7,220 nt of DNA. It comes from Planctomycetaceae bacterium (GTDB taxonomy: Bacteria; Planctomycetota; Planctomycetia; Planctomycetales; Planctomycetaceae). This document shows, one piece after another, positions 1 to 6,087 of the stretch. The notes below the pieces were generated by a model. It ran no database searches and had not been told where the DNA came from. It was given only the letters and a program-made list of their open reading frames with translations. How positions within the stretch are numbered: position 1 is the stretch's first letter; each line of letters starts with the position of its first letter. Where the stretch lies: contig CANJZR010000199.1 of NCBI GenBank assembly GCA_947479075.1, positions 1 to 7,220 of the forward strand, read 5' to 3'. Position numbers and translations under genes: made by a program.

Positions 1-69
1 GTGGCAGCGACATACGAACAACTCTCCGGAAAATGTGGGACCGGCCTCAGCCAACAACGCTGACGCCAA

Positions 70-82
70 CTCGCTGAGCGAG
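70..82 (-). terminator. Small hairpin just after the DUF3500-like gene
   Basis: CTCGC-TGA-GCGAG forms a 5-bp perfect stem with a 3-nt loop. It lies 5 nt past the stop codon of the minus-strand gene. No T-run follows on the minus strand, so it is at best a weak or Rho-assisted terminator or an mRNA 3'-end stabiliser. I recognise nothing else in positions 1-87. Confidence 0.25.
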
Positions 83-87
83 CCACA

Positions 88-1143
88 TCATCCTGAGTGA
101 GTATTCAGCACCACGTCCGGACTGTCCGCAACGTTCACCCACACATGCACGTGCGGGGCACCACGGTAGTACCAGACAAAGCTCGGACCTTCGAGACGCC
201 AGTAATCCCAGACCTGATCATTCCCCAGATCGTCAGCGTTGTAGTATGCGAGCGAGCAGCGATCGAGTCCGCCTGTTTTATCGAGGCACTGCAGAGCTTC
301 ATTCTGATCGCTCTGCCGATAGGGCTCAAGCAGGCTCTTGAGGACATCCTGCACGACGGCCTTCTGATCGGCGGTCATGTCAGCAATCGGCAACCCGGGG
401 AAGACACCCTTGTCACCCTGGAAGGCCACCGAGCTCTCTTCGGGGATATCGCCCACGAGTGCCTTTTCTCTTTGCTTGCCGTCGAGAATCTTGAACAGCG
501 AGTTGGCCTTGAGGGCCTGCGGCCAGAAGACGTTGCCGGGGTGATCCTTCAATTCATCAAAGGTCGGTGCATGGCCATAGAACATCGGACCACCGAACGC
601 GACATGGTCGGCCGAGTTGCCATCACAGCGCAGCGTCAGGTGTCGACCGGTCATCACAAATTCGAACTTGTCGTTCACATCGCCGAAGAGCGCGATGGTC
701 TGTGCCTTGCCATAACCGCCAGCATCGTCTTTGAGCTGCTTGCGAATCCGCTCGTGCCACTCAGGGTTGTAGAGTCCGAAGAAGATCGCCTCGATCATGT
801 CCCGCTGATCGGACGTGAAGAAGTCAGTGCCCACGGTCAGTGACTTCGGGTCGGTAATGTTCCAGTTGTTCGAGACATACGTCCGCAGCAGACCACGGTT
901 GTCTTTGTAGTCCCAAGGAAAACAGATCTTGGACTTCTGCGGTTCGGAGAGCGAGGCATGCAGCTTCTTGACCAGCGTCTCGGATTCCGGCGGCGATGCT
1001 TTGACCGCATCTTCGGCACGAACTCCACCACTCCCCAGCATGCCCGCCACGGCGGCTCCGGCCAGTCCAGTCTGCACGAAGTCTCGACGAGTCCATGACG
1101 AATCTGAACGACCGCAATCGCTGCACGGTTGTGTGGGGAACAT
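88..1143 (-). CDS. Tat-exported DUF3500-like protein
   Basis: Exported protein of 351 residues with no assigned biochemical role. The N-terminus carries a twin-arginine signal: SSWTRRDFVQTGLAGAAVAG, with RR at residues 19-20, then a hydrophobic stretch and a likely cleavage near GGVRA (about residue 43). The mature part resembles the DUF3500 family as I remember it. It has an LSEPQK motif early on, FEFVMTGRHLTLRCDGN at about 160-176, GGPMFYGHAP at 184-193, and a C-terminal FVWYYRGAPHVHVWVNVA at 322-339. The start was chosen because GGAG lies about 7 nt upstream of the ATG at 1143 and the Tat motif then sits at a normal distance. The frame stays open to an ATG at 1329, but that would put 62 unremarkable residues before the signal. 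The cluster CSDCG just before the RR motif is unusual for a signal n-region. It is divergent from the YdjY gene. The family call rests on motif memory; the export call is stronger. Confidence 0.72.
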   Translation of the reverse strand: MFPTQPCSDCGRSDSSWTRRDFVQTGLAGAAVAGMLGSGGVRAEDAVKASPPESETLVKKLHASLSEPQKSKICFPWDYKDNRGLLRTYVSNNWNITDPKSLTVGTDFFTSDQRDMIEAIFFGLYNPEWHERIRKQLKDDAGGYGKAQTIALFGDVNDKFEFVMTGRHLTLRCDGNSADHVAFGGPMFYGHAPTFDELKDHPGNVFWPQALKANSLFKILDGKQREKALVGDIPEESSVAFQGDKGVFPGLPIADMTADQKAVVQDVLKSLLEPYRQSDQNEALQCLDKTGGLDRCSLAYYNADDLGNDQVWDYWRLEGPSFVWYYRGAPHVHVWVNVADSPDVVLNTHSG

Positions 1144-1182
1144 CGCCGACTCCGGAAGAACGAGAGGAACAAGAACAGCGGT

Positions 1183-1212
1183 AGTATGCGCTGAGTGAAT
1201 CGATCTCGACAA
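1183..1212 (-). promoter_or_regulatory. Candidate promoter for the DUF3500-like gene
   Basis: Read on the minus strand, TTGTCG (1212-1207) and CATACT (1188-1183) are separated by 18 bp. Each matches the sigma-70 consensus at four of six positions. Transcription would begin about 30-35 nt before the start at 1143. This is suggestive only. The rest of the divergent gap (1213-1451) holds a perfect TTGACA at 1274-1279 on the plus strand with no good -10 partner, and a small hairpin at 1326-1339 (TCACG/CGTGA, loop ATCG). I see nothing else definite there. Confidence 0.28.
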
Positions 1213-1451
1213 GACGCAACACTCTGCCATTTCGATGAAAATATTCCACGTGAATTTATTGAACCAAGCTGCGTTGACAGAGAGGTCGTTTGACGGCAGA
1301 GGGATCCGTGCGTTCGATCTCACGCTCACGATCGCGTGATGCAGAACGCTGAACAGTAGGGAATGGAGTGACCGACTCTCGACAGGGCAACGTCATCAAG
1401 GCATGATGATACCCAGCAAGAAGTCATGATGAACGAGACATCACTGGAGGG

Positions 1452-2429
1452 ATGAAGATCTTGGCACCACAAGCAGCGTCCCCGTCGATTGCCAGCCTGT
1501 TACTCATGTTCGGAATCTGCTCTCTCGCTGCGGCCGCAGATGAGCGACCGGCAGAACGTCCTCCTGCGCCGCCGCAGGCGGTCTCGCTCTCGATTGAACC
1601 CTCACCCACTGCCAAACCACTCAACCCAGAACGCACTGTCTGGCTCGATGTCGCGAACAAAAAGGTCGTCCTCAGCGGGTACCTGTGCCTGAGAGAGGGA
1701 CTGCTGGAGATGCTCGTCTGCAAACAGCAGACGAAGGAGCATGAATCGATCATCGCGATCGATGCCGATGCGTACGTGATCCATGCAGCACTGATTGCCC
1801 TGGGCGCTAAGCCGGGAACACCCGTTCGATTTCAACCCGAGTTCACCCCCCCCACCGGGCAGAAGATCGATATCTTCGTCAGTTGGACCGACGACTACGG
1901 GCGACCACATCGCTATGCAGCTCAGCAACTGGTCCGCAAAGCCACTCAACGATATTACACAGCTGTGATCGATCCGCTCCCGAAGGAGTTGAAGATCGAT
2001 AACCGCGGGGACCTGCGGTACGACCCGAACACAAAAGAGCTGATCTGGTTCGGCCGGATGACCGAGGAGCAGAAACTCGACCTGCTGACCCGCAGCCTGA
2101 ACAAGGAATACCGCAAGGCCATCGAGAGTTTCTTCACCAGCAGTCAGCCACAGGAGATGCAGGCCGACTTCGTGTTCACTGGCAGCCAGTTCTTCAAACA
2201 GAAAGACGGCTCTCAATATTATATGGCAGAGGCAGGCGACATTGTGTGCGTGGCGAACTTCGGCGACGCAATGATTGATATCACGGCTCGCAGTTCCGCC
2301 GACAATGCGGGGTTGATGTTCGAACCGTATACGGAGAGGCTGCCGAACCGTCGGACCGCAATTACCGTCGATTTGATCCCGGTTGGATTGGCAGAGTCTG
2401 CCCCGGCCGCCCCGGGCAAGAAGCCATAG
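1452..2429 (+). CDS. Exported YdjY-domain protein
   Basis: Predicted secreted protein of 325 residues. Residues 1-29 form a signal peptide (hydrophobic IASLLLMFGICSLAAAA, then D), followed by a Pro/Ala-rich linker to about residue 57. Residues 57-150 match the YdjY-type domain frequent in planctomycetes: LNPERTVWLDV, then LEMLVCKQQTKEHESI (85-100), then HAALIALGAKPGTPVRF (111-127). The family's biochemical role is unknown. The C-terminal part (about 239-310) has DFVFTGSQFF, YYMAEAGDIVCVANF and a closing ITVDLIP strand, which I also associate with planctomycete members. The middle (about 160-235) is a charged insert. The start is the first ATG that gives a full signal peptide. A GGAGGG sequence abuts this ATG, which is unusually close for a ribosome binding site. 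A nine-codon reading frame (ATG at 1426) ends in an ATGA overlap with this start and might couple translation. The CDS contains a run of eight C at 1846-1853. Confidence 0.85.
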   Translation: MKILAPQAASPSIASLLLMFGICSLAAAADERPAERPPAPPQAVSLSIEPSPTAKPLNPERTVWLDVANKKVVLSGYLCLREGLLEMLVCKQQTKEHESIIAIDADAYVIHAALIALGAKPGTPVRFQPEFTPPTGQKIDIFVSWTDDYGRPHRYAAQQLVRKATQRYYTAVIDPLPKELKIDNRGDLRYDPNTKELIWFGRMTEEQKLDLLTRSLNKEYRKAIESFFTSSQPQEMQADFVFTGSQFFKQKDGSQYYMAEAGDIVCVANFGDAMIDITARSSADNAGLMFEPYTERLPNRRTAITVDLIPVGLAESAPAAPGKKP

Positions 2430-2504
2430 TTTCTCCGCAAGGCATTTCACCAGAATCACTTAAAACCAACAACGCACCCCAGAATCCATATCCACGCCCT
2501 TGCC

Positions 2505-2535
2505 TTGAATGATGCAGGCCCGCACGCAATAATAC
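2505..2535 (+). promoter_or_regulatory. Weak candidate promoter for rpsD
   Basis: TTGAAT (2505-2510) and TAATAC (2530-2535) are separated by 19 bp, slightly longer than ideal for sigma-70. If used, the transcript would begin near 2542, inside element 1, and would include only the two downstream hairpins. This conflicts with element 1 acting as part of the rpsD leader. I cannot decide between the two from sequence. Confidence 0.22.
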
Positions 2536-2565
2536 CCACTTCCCCTTGAGGATGGGTGCGTAGCC
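2517..2565 (+). other. Bulged hairpin upstream of rpsD (element 1)
   Basis: A continuous 3' arm, GGA-TGGGT-GCGT (2550-2561), can pair with a 5' arm split into ACGC (2524-2527), ACCCA (2534-2538) and TCC (2541-2543). The bulges are six and two nt and the apical loop is CCTTGA. GGC (2517-2519) and GCC (2563-2565) could extend the base. That is 12 core pairs. No T-run follows, so it is not a standard terminator for the YdjY gene. It could be a 3'-end structure of that gene or part of the rpsD leader. Confidence 0.4.
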
Positions 2566-2587
2566 ACTTGTCATCAGGGTCGGCGGA

Positions 2588-2607
2588 CCGGCAGTCACAC
2601 TGACCGG
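2588..2607 (+). other. 8-bp hairpin upstream of rpsD (element 2)
   Basis: CCGG-CAGT (2588-2595) pairs with ACTG (2599-2602) and CCGG (2604-2607). The loop is CAC and there is one bulged A at 2603. It lies about 80 nt before the rpsD start and has no T-run, so it is more likely a leader structure than a terminator. Confidence 0.4.
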
Positions 2608-2649
2608 ATTCCCAGTCTGAGATCGATGCGGCTGTCATTGCGCAGCCCA

Positions 2650-2669
2650 CTCCGAAGAGGTCTTCGGAG
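2650..2669 (+). promoter_or_regulatory. Perfect hairpin next to the rpsD ribosome binding site (element 3)
   Basis: CTCCGAAG-AGGT-CTTCGGAG is a perfect 8-bp stem with a 4-nt loop. It ends six nt before the AAAGGG ribosome binding site of rpsD (2675-2680). Its 3' arm overlaps a GGAGG sequence (2666-2670), so folding would hide that second purine-rich site. S4 represses its own synthesis by binding mRNA leaders in E. coli (alpha operon) and Bacillus (rpsD). A similar role here is inference: I do not recognise either known leader structure. Confidence 0.45.
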
Positions 2670-2689
2670 GCACGAAAGGGACATGGCAC

Positions 2690-3298
2690 ATGGGGCGTTA
2701 CACTGGCCCAAAGGCTCGCGTTAATCGCCGGCTGAATTTTCAGGTTTACGAAAGCGCCGGAGCTGTCAGAGCTTCGGAGCGCAAGGCGTATCCACCGGGT
2801 CAGGCAACCCGACGTAAGAAGCTGTCAAACTACGGTACAGCTCTGAACGAAAAGCAGAAGATCAAGCACTACTTCGGGTTGCGTGAAAAGCAACTGCGTC
2901 GTTACTTCGCCAAAGCCCGCCGCATGAAGGGCAACACCGGGGATCATCTCCTGGTGCAGTGCGAGCGTCGCCTGGACAACGCCGTCCGTCGTGCTGGTTT
3001 CACCATCACCCGGATGCAGGCTCGTCAGGGCGTGGCTCACGGCCACTTCCAGGTCAACGGTCGCACCGTCACGATTCCTTCGTTCCAGGTTTCAGCCGGT
3101 GATATCATCACCGTCAAGAACCGTCCGAACCTCAAGGAACTCTACGCTCAGCTGACCGCATCGGCTCAGAGCTACGACTGTGCCTGGCTGGCGATGGACC
3201 GTGATGAGCTGAAGGCCGTCGTCACGACGGTTCCGAGTGCCGCTGACATCAGCCTGCCGGTGAATGCCGGTGTGGTGGTCGCGTTCCTCGCTCGCTAA
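2690..3298 (+). CDS. rpsD: 30S ribosomal protein S4
   Basis: Primary 16S rRNA-binding protein of the small subunit, needed early in assembly of the 5' domain. The length of 202 residues is typical. Visible landmarks are MGRYTGPKARVNRR at the N-terminus, PPGQ (35-38), YGTALNEKQKIKHYFGLREK (48-67), and the S4 RNA-binding fold from about 91 to 142 with RRLDNAVRRAGF, ARQGVAHGHFQVNG and IPSFQVSAGDIITV. The zinc-binding cysteines found near the N-terminus of many S4 proteins are absent, so this is the zinc-free form. The start is supported by AAAGGGA (2675-2681), 8 nt upstream. The gene stands alone, with a 260-bp structured upstream gap and its own terminator, rather than in an rpsM-rpsK-rpsD-rpoA type operon. 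Autoregulation through the leader is plausible. Confidence 0.98.
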   Translation: MGRYTGPKARVNRRLNFQVYESAGAVRASERKAYPPGQATRRKKLSNYGTALNEKQKIKHYFGLREKQLRRYFAKARRMKGNTGDHLLVQCERRLDNAVRRAGFTITRMQARQGVAHGHFQVNGRTVTIPSFQVSAGDIITVKNRPNLKELYAQLTASAQSYDCAWLAMDRDELKAVVTTVPSAADISLPVNAGVVVAFLAR

Positions 3299-3327
3299 TC
3301 ACAACGTCATCGTTGAAACACAAAACA

Positions 3328-3361
3328 CCCGGTGGCTCACTTGTGGGCAACCGGGTTTTTT
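3328..3361 (+). terminator. Intrinsic terminator of rpsD
   Basis: CCCGGT (3328-3333) pairs with ACCGGG (3350-3355). The stem continues inward through one mismatch with GCTCA/TGGGC (one G-T wobble), and six T follow (3356-3361). It starts 30 nt after the rpsD stop. This is a strong Rho-independent terminator that separates rpsD from the CLC gene. Confidence 0.92.
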
Positions 3362-3387
3362 CGCGCTATTTGTGCTCCTTCGCCGAC

Positions 3388-3402
3388 CGTGAAACAGTCA
3401 CG
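3388..3402 (+). repeat. Short inverted repeat before the CLC gene
   Basis: CGTGA-AACAG-TCACG is a perfect 5-bp inverted repeat with a 5-nt spacer, lying 60 nt before the preferred CLC start. It could be a regulator site or an mRNA hairpin. At this length chance is a real alternative. Confidence 0.2.
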
Positions 3403-3461
3403 TTCTTGCGATGATTGTGAACCGTCCTGCTCAACTGACCCGGTGCGAAGAGCCACACGCC

Positions 3462-4769
3462 ATGCCGATGAATCCCCTCATCCGCGACATCGGCAAGTTG
3501 GCCTTGCTGTGCGTGATCCTCAGCTTACTGACAGGGTCGGCGTGTGCCTTGTTTCTCTGGTCGCTCGATCAAGTAACCCGCCTGCAAGCGATACACCCCG
3601 AGCTACTGTGGGGGCTCCCCGCAGCTGGCCTGGCGATCGGCTGGTTGTCATTGCGAGTTGGCCCTGAGATCAACTCAGGCAACAACCTCCTCATTCGCGA
3701 GATCCGTCACCGCGAACATGGCGTGCCCATTCTCATGGCCCCGTTTGTCCTGGCTGGGACACTGCTGACGCATCTGTTCGGGGGCTCTGCGGGTCGCGAA
3801 GGCACCGCCGTGCAGATGGGTGGCAGCATTGCCGGTAGCCTGGCTCGACTCATCCCCGGGATTTCCGACCGCGACATGCGGGTGTTGCTGATGGCAGGGA
3901 TCGCAGCTGGATTTGGGGGAGTCTTCGGCACACCGATGGCGGGAGCAATCTTCGCGTTGGAACTCGCCGCACTGGGAAGACTCGAAACGCGTGCCGTCGT
4001 GCCCTGTCTGGCCGCATCGATCTTGAGTGATGCAGTGTGCGATGCGTGGGGAGTTCACCACACCTCGTACACTGTCCAGAGCCTCGTTCATCCGGCAGCT
4101 GCACTTCGACTGACTCCACTGAATGGGCGATTGATCCTGGGCTGCGTCGTGGGGGGCGTGCTGTTCGGACTGACGGCCAGACTCTTCGCGGGCATGACCC
4201 ACTCGATCCAGAGTCTCTTCAGCCGATGGATCAATCTGCCCCTGTTGCGTCCGTTCGTGGGCGGATGTTTTGTCATCGCGCTGGTGTATCTGGTCGGAAG
4301 TCGAGACTTCCTCGGGCTCGGAGTGTCATCAGCCGATCCATCGGCAGTGACCATCGTCCGGGCATTTCAACCGGGGGGTATTCCCAACTGGAGTTGGTGG
4401 TGGAAGCTGGTATTCACAGCTGTCACCTTGGGGAGCGGCTTCAAGGGTGGCGAAGCGACGCCGTTATTTTTTGTCGGAGCCACGCTCGGACATGTCCTAG
4501 GCGTCAGCCTGGGCATCCCGGTCGACTTGATGGCTGCGATGGGGTTCGCTGCGGTCTTTGCCGGAACAACTCACACACCGATCGCGTGCTCGGTGATGGC
4601 TGGAGAGCTGTTTGGCGCGGAGTCGATCATGTACTTCACGGCCAGTTGCCTGATTGCGAATCGTTTCAGCGGCGCGGGTGTTTATCCTGCTCAGCAATCG
4701 GACGCAGGCATATTGCCCCCAAGAGATCCAGTCACGGCATCGCCGACTCGCGAGAGTGGGGCCTCCTAA
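3462..4769 (+). CDS. CLC-family transporter, probably a fluoride/proton antiporter
   Basis: Polytopic inner-membrane protein of 435 residues in the CLC chloride channel/antiporter family. Three signatures point to the CLC-F (fluoride export) subclass rather than a chloride CLC. The usual GSGIP anion motif is replaced by SGNNL (residues 72-76). The gate segment reads GREGTAVQMGG with GREGT, not GREGP, and the gating Glu is at 113. The region equal to GGIFxP reads GGEATPLFFVGATLG (329-343), whose Glu and Thr match the extra Glu and the fluoride-contacting Thr I recall from CLC-F structures. A Tyr near 418 (GVYPAQ) fits the conserved pore Tyr. Such proteins swap F- for H+ to keep cytoplasmic fluoride low. 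I chose ATG 3462 because MPMNPLIRDIGKLALL begins just before the first helix and GAAGAG lies about 8 nt upstream. An ATG at 3411 in the same frame would add 17 residues and has no visible ribosome binding site. No cytoplasmic CBS domains follow. Confidence 0.9.
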   Translation: MPMNPLIRDIGKLALLCVILSLLTGSACALFLWSLDQVTRLQAIHPELLWGLPAAGLAIGWLSLRVGPEINSGNNLLIREIRHREHGVPILMAPFVLAGTLLTHLFGGSAGREGTAVQMGGSIAGSLARLIPGISDRDMRVLLMAGIAAGFGGVFGTPMAGAIFALELAALGRLETRAVVPCLAASILSDAVCDAWGVHHTSYTVQSLVHPAAALRLTPLNGRLILGCVVGGVLFGLTARLFAGMTHSIQSLFSRWINLPLLRPFVGGCFVIALVYLVGSRDFLGLGVSSADPSAVTIVRAFQPGGIPNWSWWWKLVFTAVTLGSGFKGGEATPLFFVGATLGHVLGVSLGIPVDLMAAMGFAAVFAGTTHTPIACSVMAGELFGAESIMYFTASCLIANRFSGAGVYPAQQSDAGILPPRDPVTASPTRESGAS

Positions 4770-4786
4770 GATAGTCGCCTCGCCCG

Positions 4787-4818
4787 GAAAAGGGACAGGC
4801 ATTGCTGTCTGTGCTTTC
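4787..4818. repeat. Imperfect hairpin just after the CLC gene
   Basis: GACAG (4794-4798) and CTGTC (4805-4809) pair around the loop GCATTG. After an internal loop, GAAA (4787-4790) and TTTC (4815-4818) pair again. It starts 17 nt past the CLC stop. It may be a weak terminator, or a REP-like intergenic repeat given the AAAAGGGACAGGCA core; the copy number in the genome is unknown to me. The rest of 4770-4902 shows nothing I recognise. Confidence 0.3.
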
Positions 4819-4902
4819 TACACAACTCCCGGAGATAGTCCGTTACGGGCTGATTTATTCGGCATGAGTTTGCACCATGGAATTGGCGTGTGGATCGCAT
4901 GT

Positions 4903-5242
4903 CGAGTTGCCAGGGAGGTTGGGAACGATGGAGATTGCCGACGAGTTCGCGATGATCGCGAGGGGGACTTGTAGAGGTTCTCGTCGAAGCGCGTGATGCC
5001 TTACAGAAGGTGGATTTCCTGATTGGCTCGGGCAAGGACCGACATCTGCCCATGCAGACCGCAGAGGAGATCCTCCGCGTGATCGATGTCGACGCCGCGC
5101 GTGTGGCGTGTTGCAGCTGACCTGCCTCGGACGCGAGGGCCCGGAGTTGCCGTACGAGCCCGTCTTCGCCGACCACGAATGGAAACCGGTCTGGCAAATC
5201 GTCCAGCCCCCCCCGCCAAAAACGCCGCCACCCGTTGTGTAG
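4903..5242 (+). pseudogene. Decayed IS4/Tn5-type transposase relic
   Basis: Three pieces of one transposase can be read in three frames. Piece 1 (about 4903-4971) gives RVAREV, then DDREGDL, the segment around the second catalytic Asp (DREGD/DREAD) of IS4-type DDE transposases. A stop follows at 4972-4974. Piece 2 (about 4974-5107) gives VEVLVEARDALQKVDFLIGS, then GKDRHLPMQTAEEILRVIDV, and dies at a stop one codon after a frame change. Piece 3 (5108-5242) gives VLQLTCLGREGPELPYEPVF, then ADHEWKPVWQIVQPPPPKTP, ending in TAG. This is the familiar C-terminal LTxLGRExPELP region. The Y-R-E-K segment that carries the catalytic Glu is missing. It should lie between DRHLP and MQTAEE, so there is an internal deletion as well as two frame changes. 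The N-terminus and the final GGFLxRK part are also absent. It lies between two convergent genes, a tolerated insertion site. It cannot be functional. Family assignment is from memory of conserved motifs. Confidence 0.72.
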
Positions 5243-5250
5243 AAAGATCA

Positions 5251-5266
5251 GACGGGAATGTCCGTC
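5251..5266 (-). terminator. Candidate terminator of nnrE
   Basis: On the minus strand GACGG and CCGTC pair around a 6-nt loop (an inner G-T wobble is possible). They are followed by TGATCTTTCT, a weak T-rich tail. The hairpin lies about 40 nt past the nnrE stop, between nnrE and the transposase relic. The short stem makes this tentative. Confidence 0.33.
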
Positions 5267-5303
5267 CCGGGGTTCCTTCAAACGGGAGCCGTACCGCGTC
5301 CCC

Positions 5304-6014
5304 TTACTGCGGCGTCTCTGCCTCCCAGACCTGGACTTGAGCCAGCGGCAGTCCGATATCGATGACATCGACTGGTCCGGTGTACTCGACACTTTCCGGG
5401 ACATCGAAGCCGATTTTCCGGGCAACCATCGTGGCAGTCCGTGTCGCACGAACACAGTGCCCCAGTGGCCTGCCGGTGTTACAGTCGAGCCCCGAGGGCA
5501 GATCAACCGCCAGGACTAGACTCTCCGCGGCGTTGATCGCCTCGATGATTTCGGCGTAGGGCGATTTTACCTCGCCACTCAACCCCGTCCCCAGCAAGGC
5601 GTCGACAATCAGGTCGGCAGACTTCAGCTCGCTCGTGAAGTTGGACCAGTTGATCGCCAATGCCCCCGTCGAGCCACCCGCAGGGTCGCAAATGACTCGC
5701 ACGTCGGCCCCTGCTTTCATGACAGATTGCAGGAACACAGCTGCGTCGCCTGTCGTCTGATCGGGCGGATGAACCAGCCGGACGCGGACGCTCCAACCCG
5801 CCTTTTCCAGATACCGGGCGATGACAAACCCATCGCCCCCGTTATTGCCTTTGCCGCAGCAGATGACCGCCGTTCCCGGCGGCCAGTCGCGGTCAATCAA
5901 CTCCGCACAACCACGCCCGGCATTCTCCATCAGCACGACCCCGGGGATGCCGAATTCAGTCATCGCCCGGTGATCGACGCTTCGGACCTCAGCTCGCGTC
6001 AGAGTTCGCATCAT
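5304..6014 (-). CDS. nnrE: NAD(P)H-hydrate epimerase
   Basis: Cytoplasmic nicotinamide nucleotide repair enzyme. It interconverts the R and S forms of hydrated NADH and NADPH (NADHX, NADPHX), so that the S-specific dehydratase NnrD can restore the cofactor. It has 236 residues, the size of the YjeF N-terminal domain alone. Motifs include VVLMENAGRG (26-35), GKGNNGGDGFVIARYL (54-69), the metal/substrate loop DALLGTGLSG (138-147), and AVDLPSGLDCNTG (169-181). The C-terminal kinase-like NnrD domain, fused to it in E. coli YjeF, is not present here or nearby in the window. Two ATGs lie in tandem. GGAGG is 2 nt before the first (6014) and 5 nt before the second (6011), so initiation at 6011 is the better spaced choice; the proteins differ by one Met. 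The gene is divergent from the DUF1501 gene and convergent with the CLC gene. Confidence 0.94.
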   Translation of the reverse strand: MMRTLTRAEVRSVDHRAMTEFGIPGVVLMENAGRGCAELIDRDWPPGTAVICCGKGNNGGDGFVIARYLEKAGWSVRVRLVHPPDQTTGDAAVFLQSVMKAGADVRVICDPAGGSTGALAINWSNFTSELKSADLIVDALLGTGLSGEVKSPYAEIIEAINAAESLVLAVDLPSGLDCNTGRPLGHCVRATRTATMVARKIGFDVPESVEYTGPVDVIDIGLPLAQVQVWEAETPQ

Positions 6015-6087
6015 AACCTCCGCAGGCCACTATCCTCGTTCGATCCGCACTTTAAGCGTAACAGGATTGCCCGCCCCCAGCTGAAGT

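Noticed and set aside
97..843. Plus-strand open frame of 248 codons
   Set aside because: It lies antisense inside the DUF3500-like gene, has no recognisable motif, and its composition follows the opposite strand's codon pattern.
1144..1329. N-terminal extension of the DUF3500-like protein
   Set aside because: The frame is open, but the extra 62 residues would bury the Tat signal internally. A good GGAG site supports the ATG at 1143 instead.
1602..2459. Minus-strand open frame of 285 codons
   Set aside because: It is antisense to the YdjY gene, which has a signal peptide and family motifs. The antisense product shows no domain.
2456..2689. Small minus-strand frame of 77 codons before rpsD
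   Set aside because: It has no ribosome binding site or family I recognise, and the region is better explained as leader and hairpins.
3300..3461. Fluoride riboswitch upstream of the CLC gene
   Set aside because: I looked for the crcB-type conserved segments and saw only the rpsD terminator and a 5-bp inverted repeat.
3675..4202. Minus-strand open frame of 175 codons
   Set aside because: It is antisense to conserved CLC membrane segments and its product has no recognisable domain.
4037..4774. Plus-strand open frame of 245 codons
   Set aside because: It lies inside the CLC gene in another frame and is Arg/Ser/Gly-rich low-information sequence, typical of an out-of-frame read of GC-rich DNA.
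5206..5216. C-run as a phase-variation tract (with a similar run at 1846-1853)
   Set aside because: Both runs are only about eight C. One lies in a dead transposase and the other encodes Thr-Pro-Pro-Thr in an intact frame, so nothing suggests switching.
4766..5506. Minus-strand open frame of 246 codons across the convergent gap
   Set aside because: It overlaps the end of nnrE in another frame and runs antisense to the transposase relic. Its product is Arg/Ser-rich with no domain.
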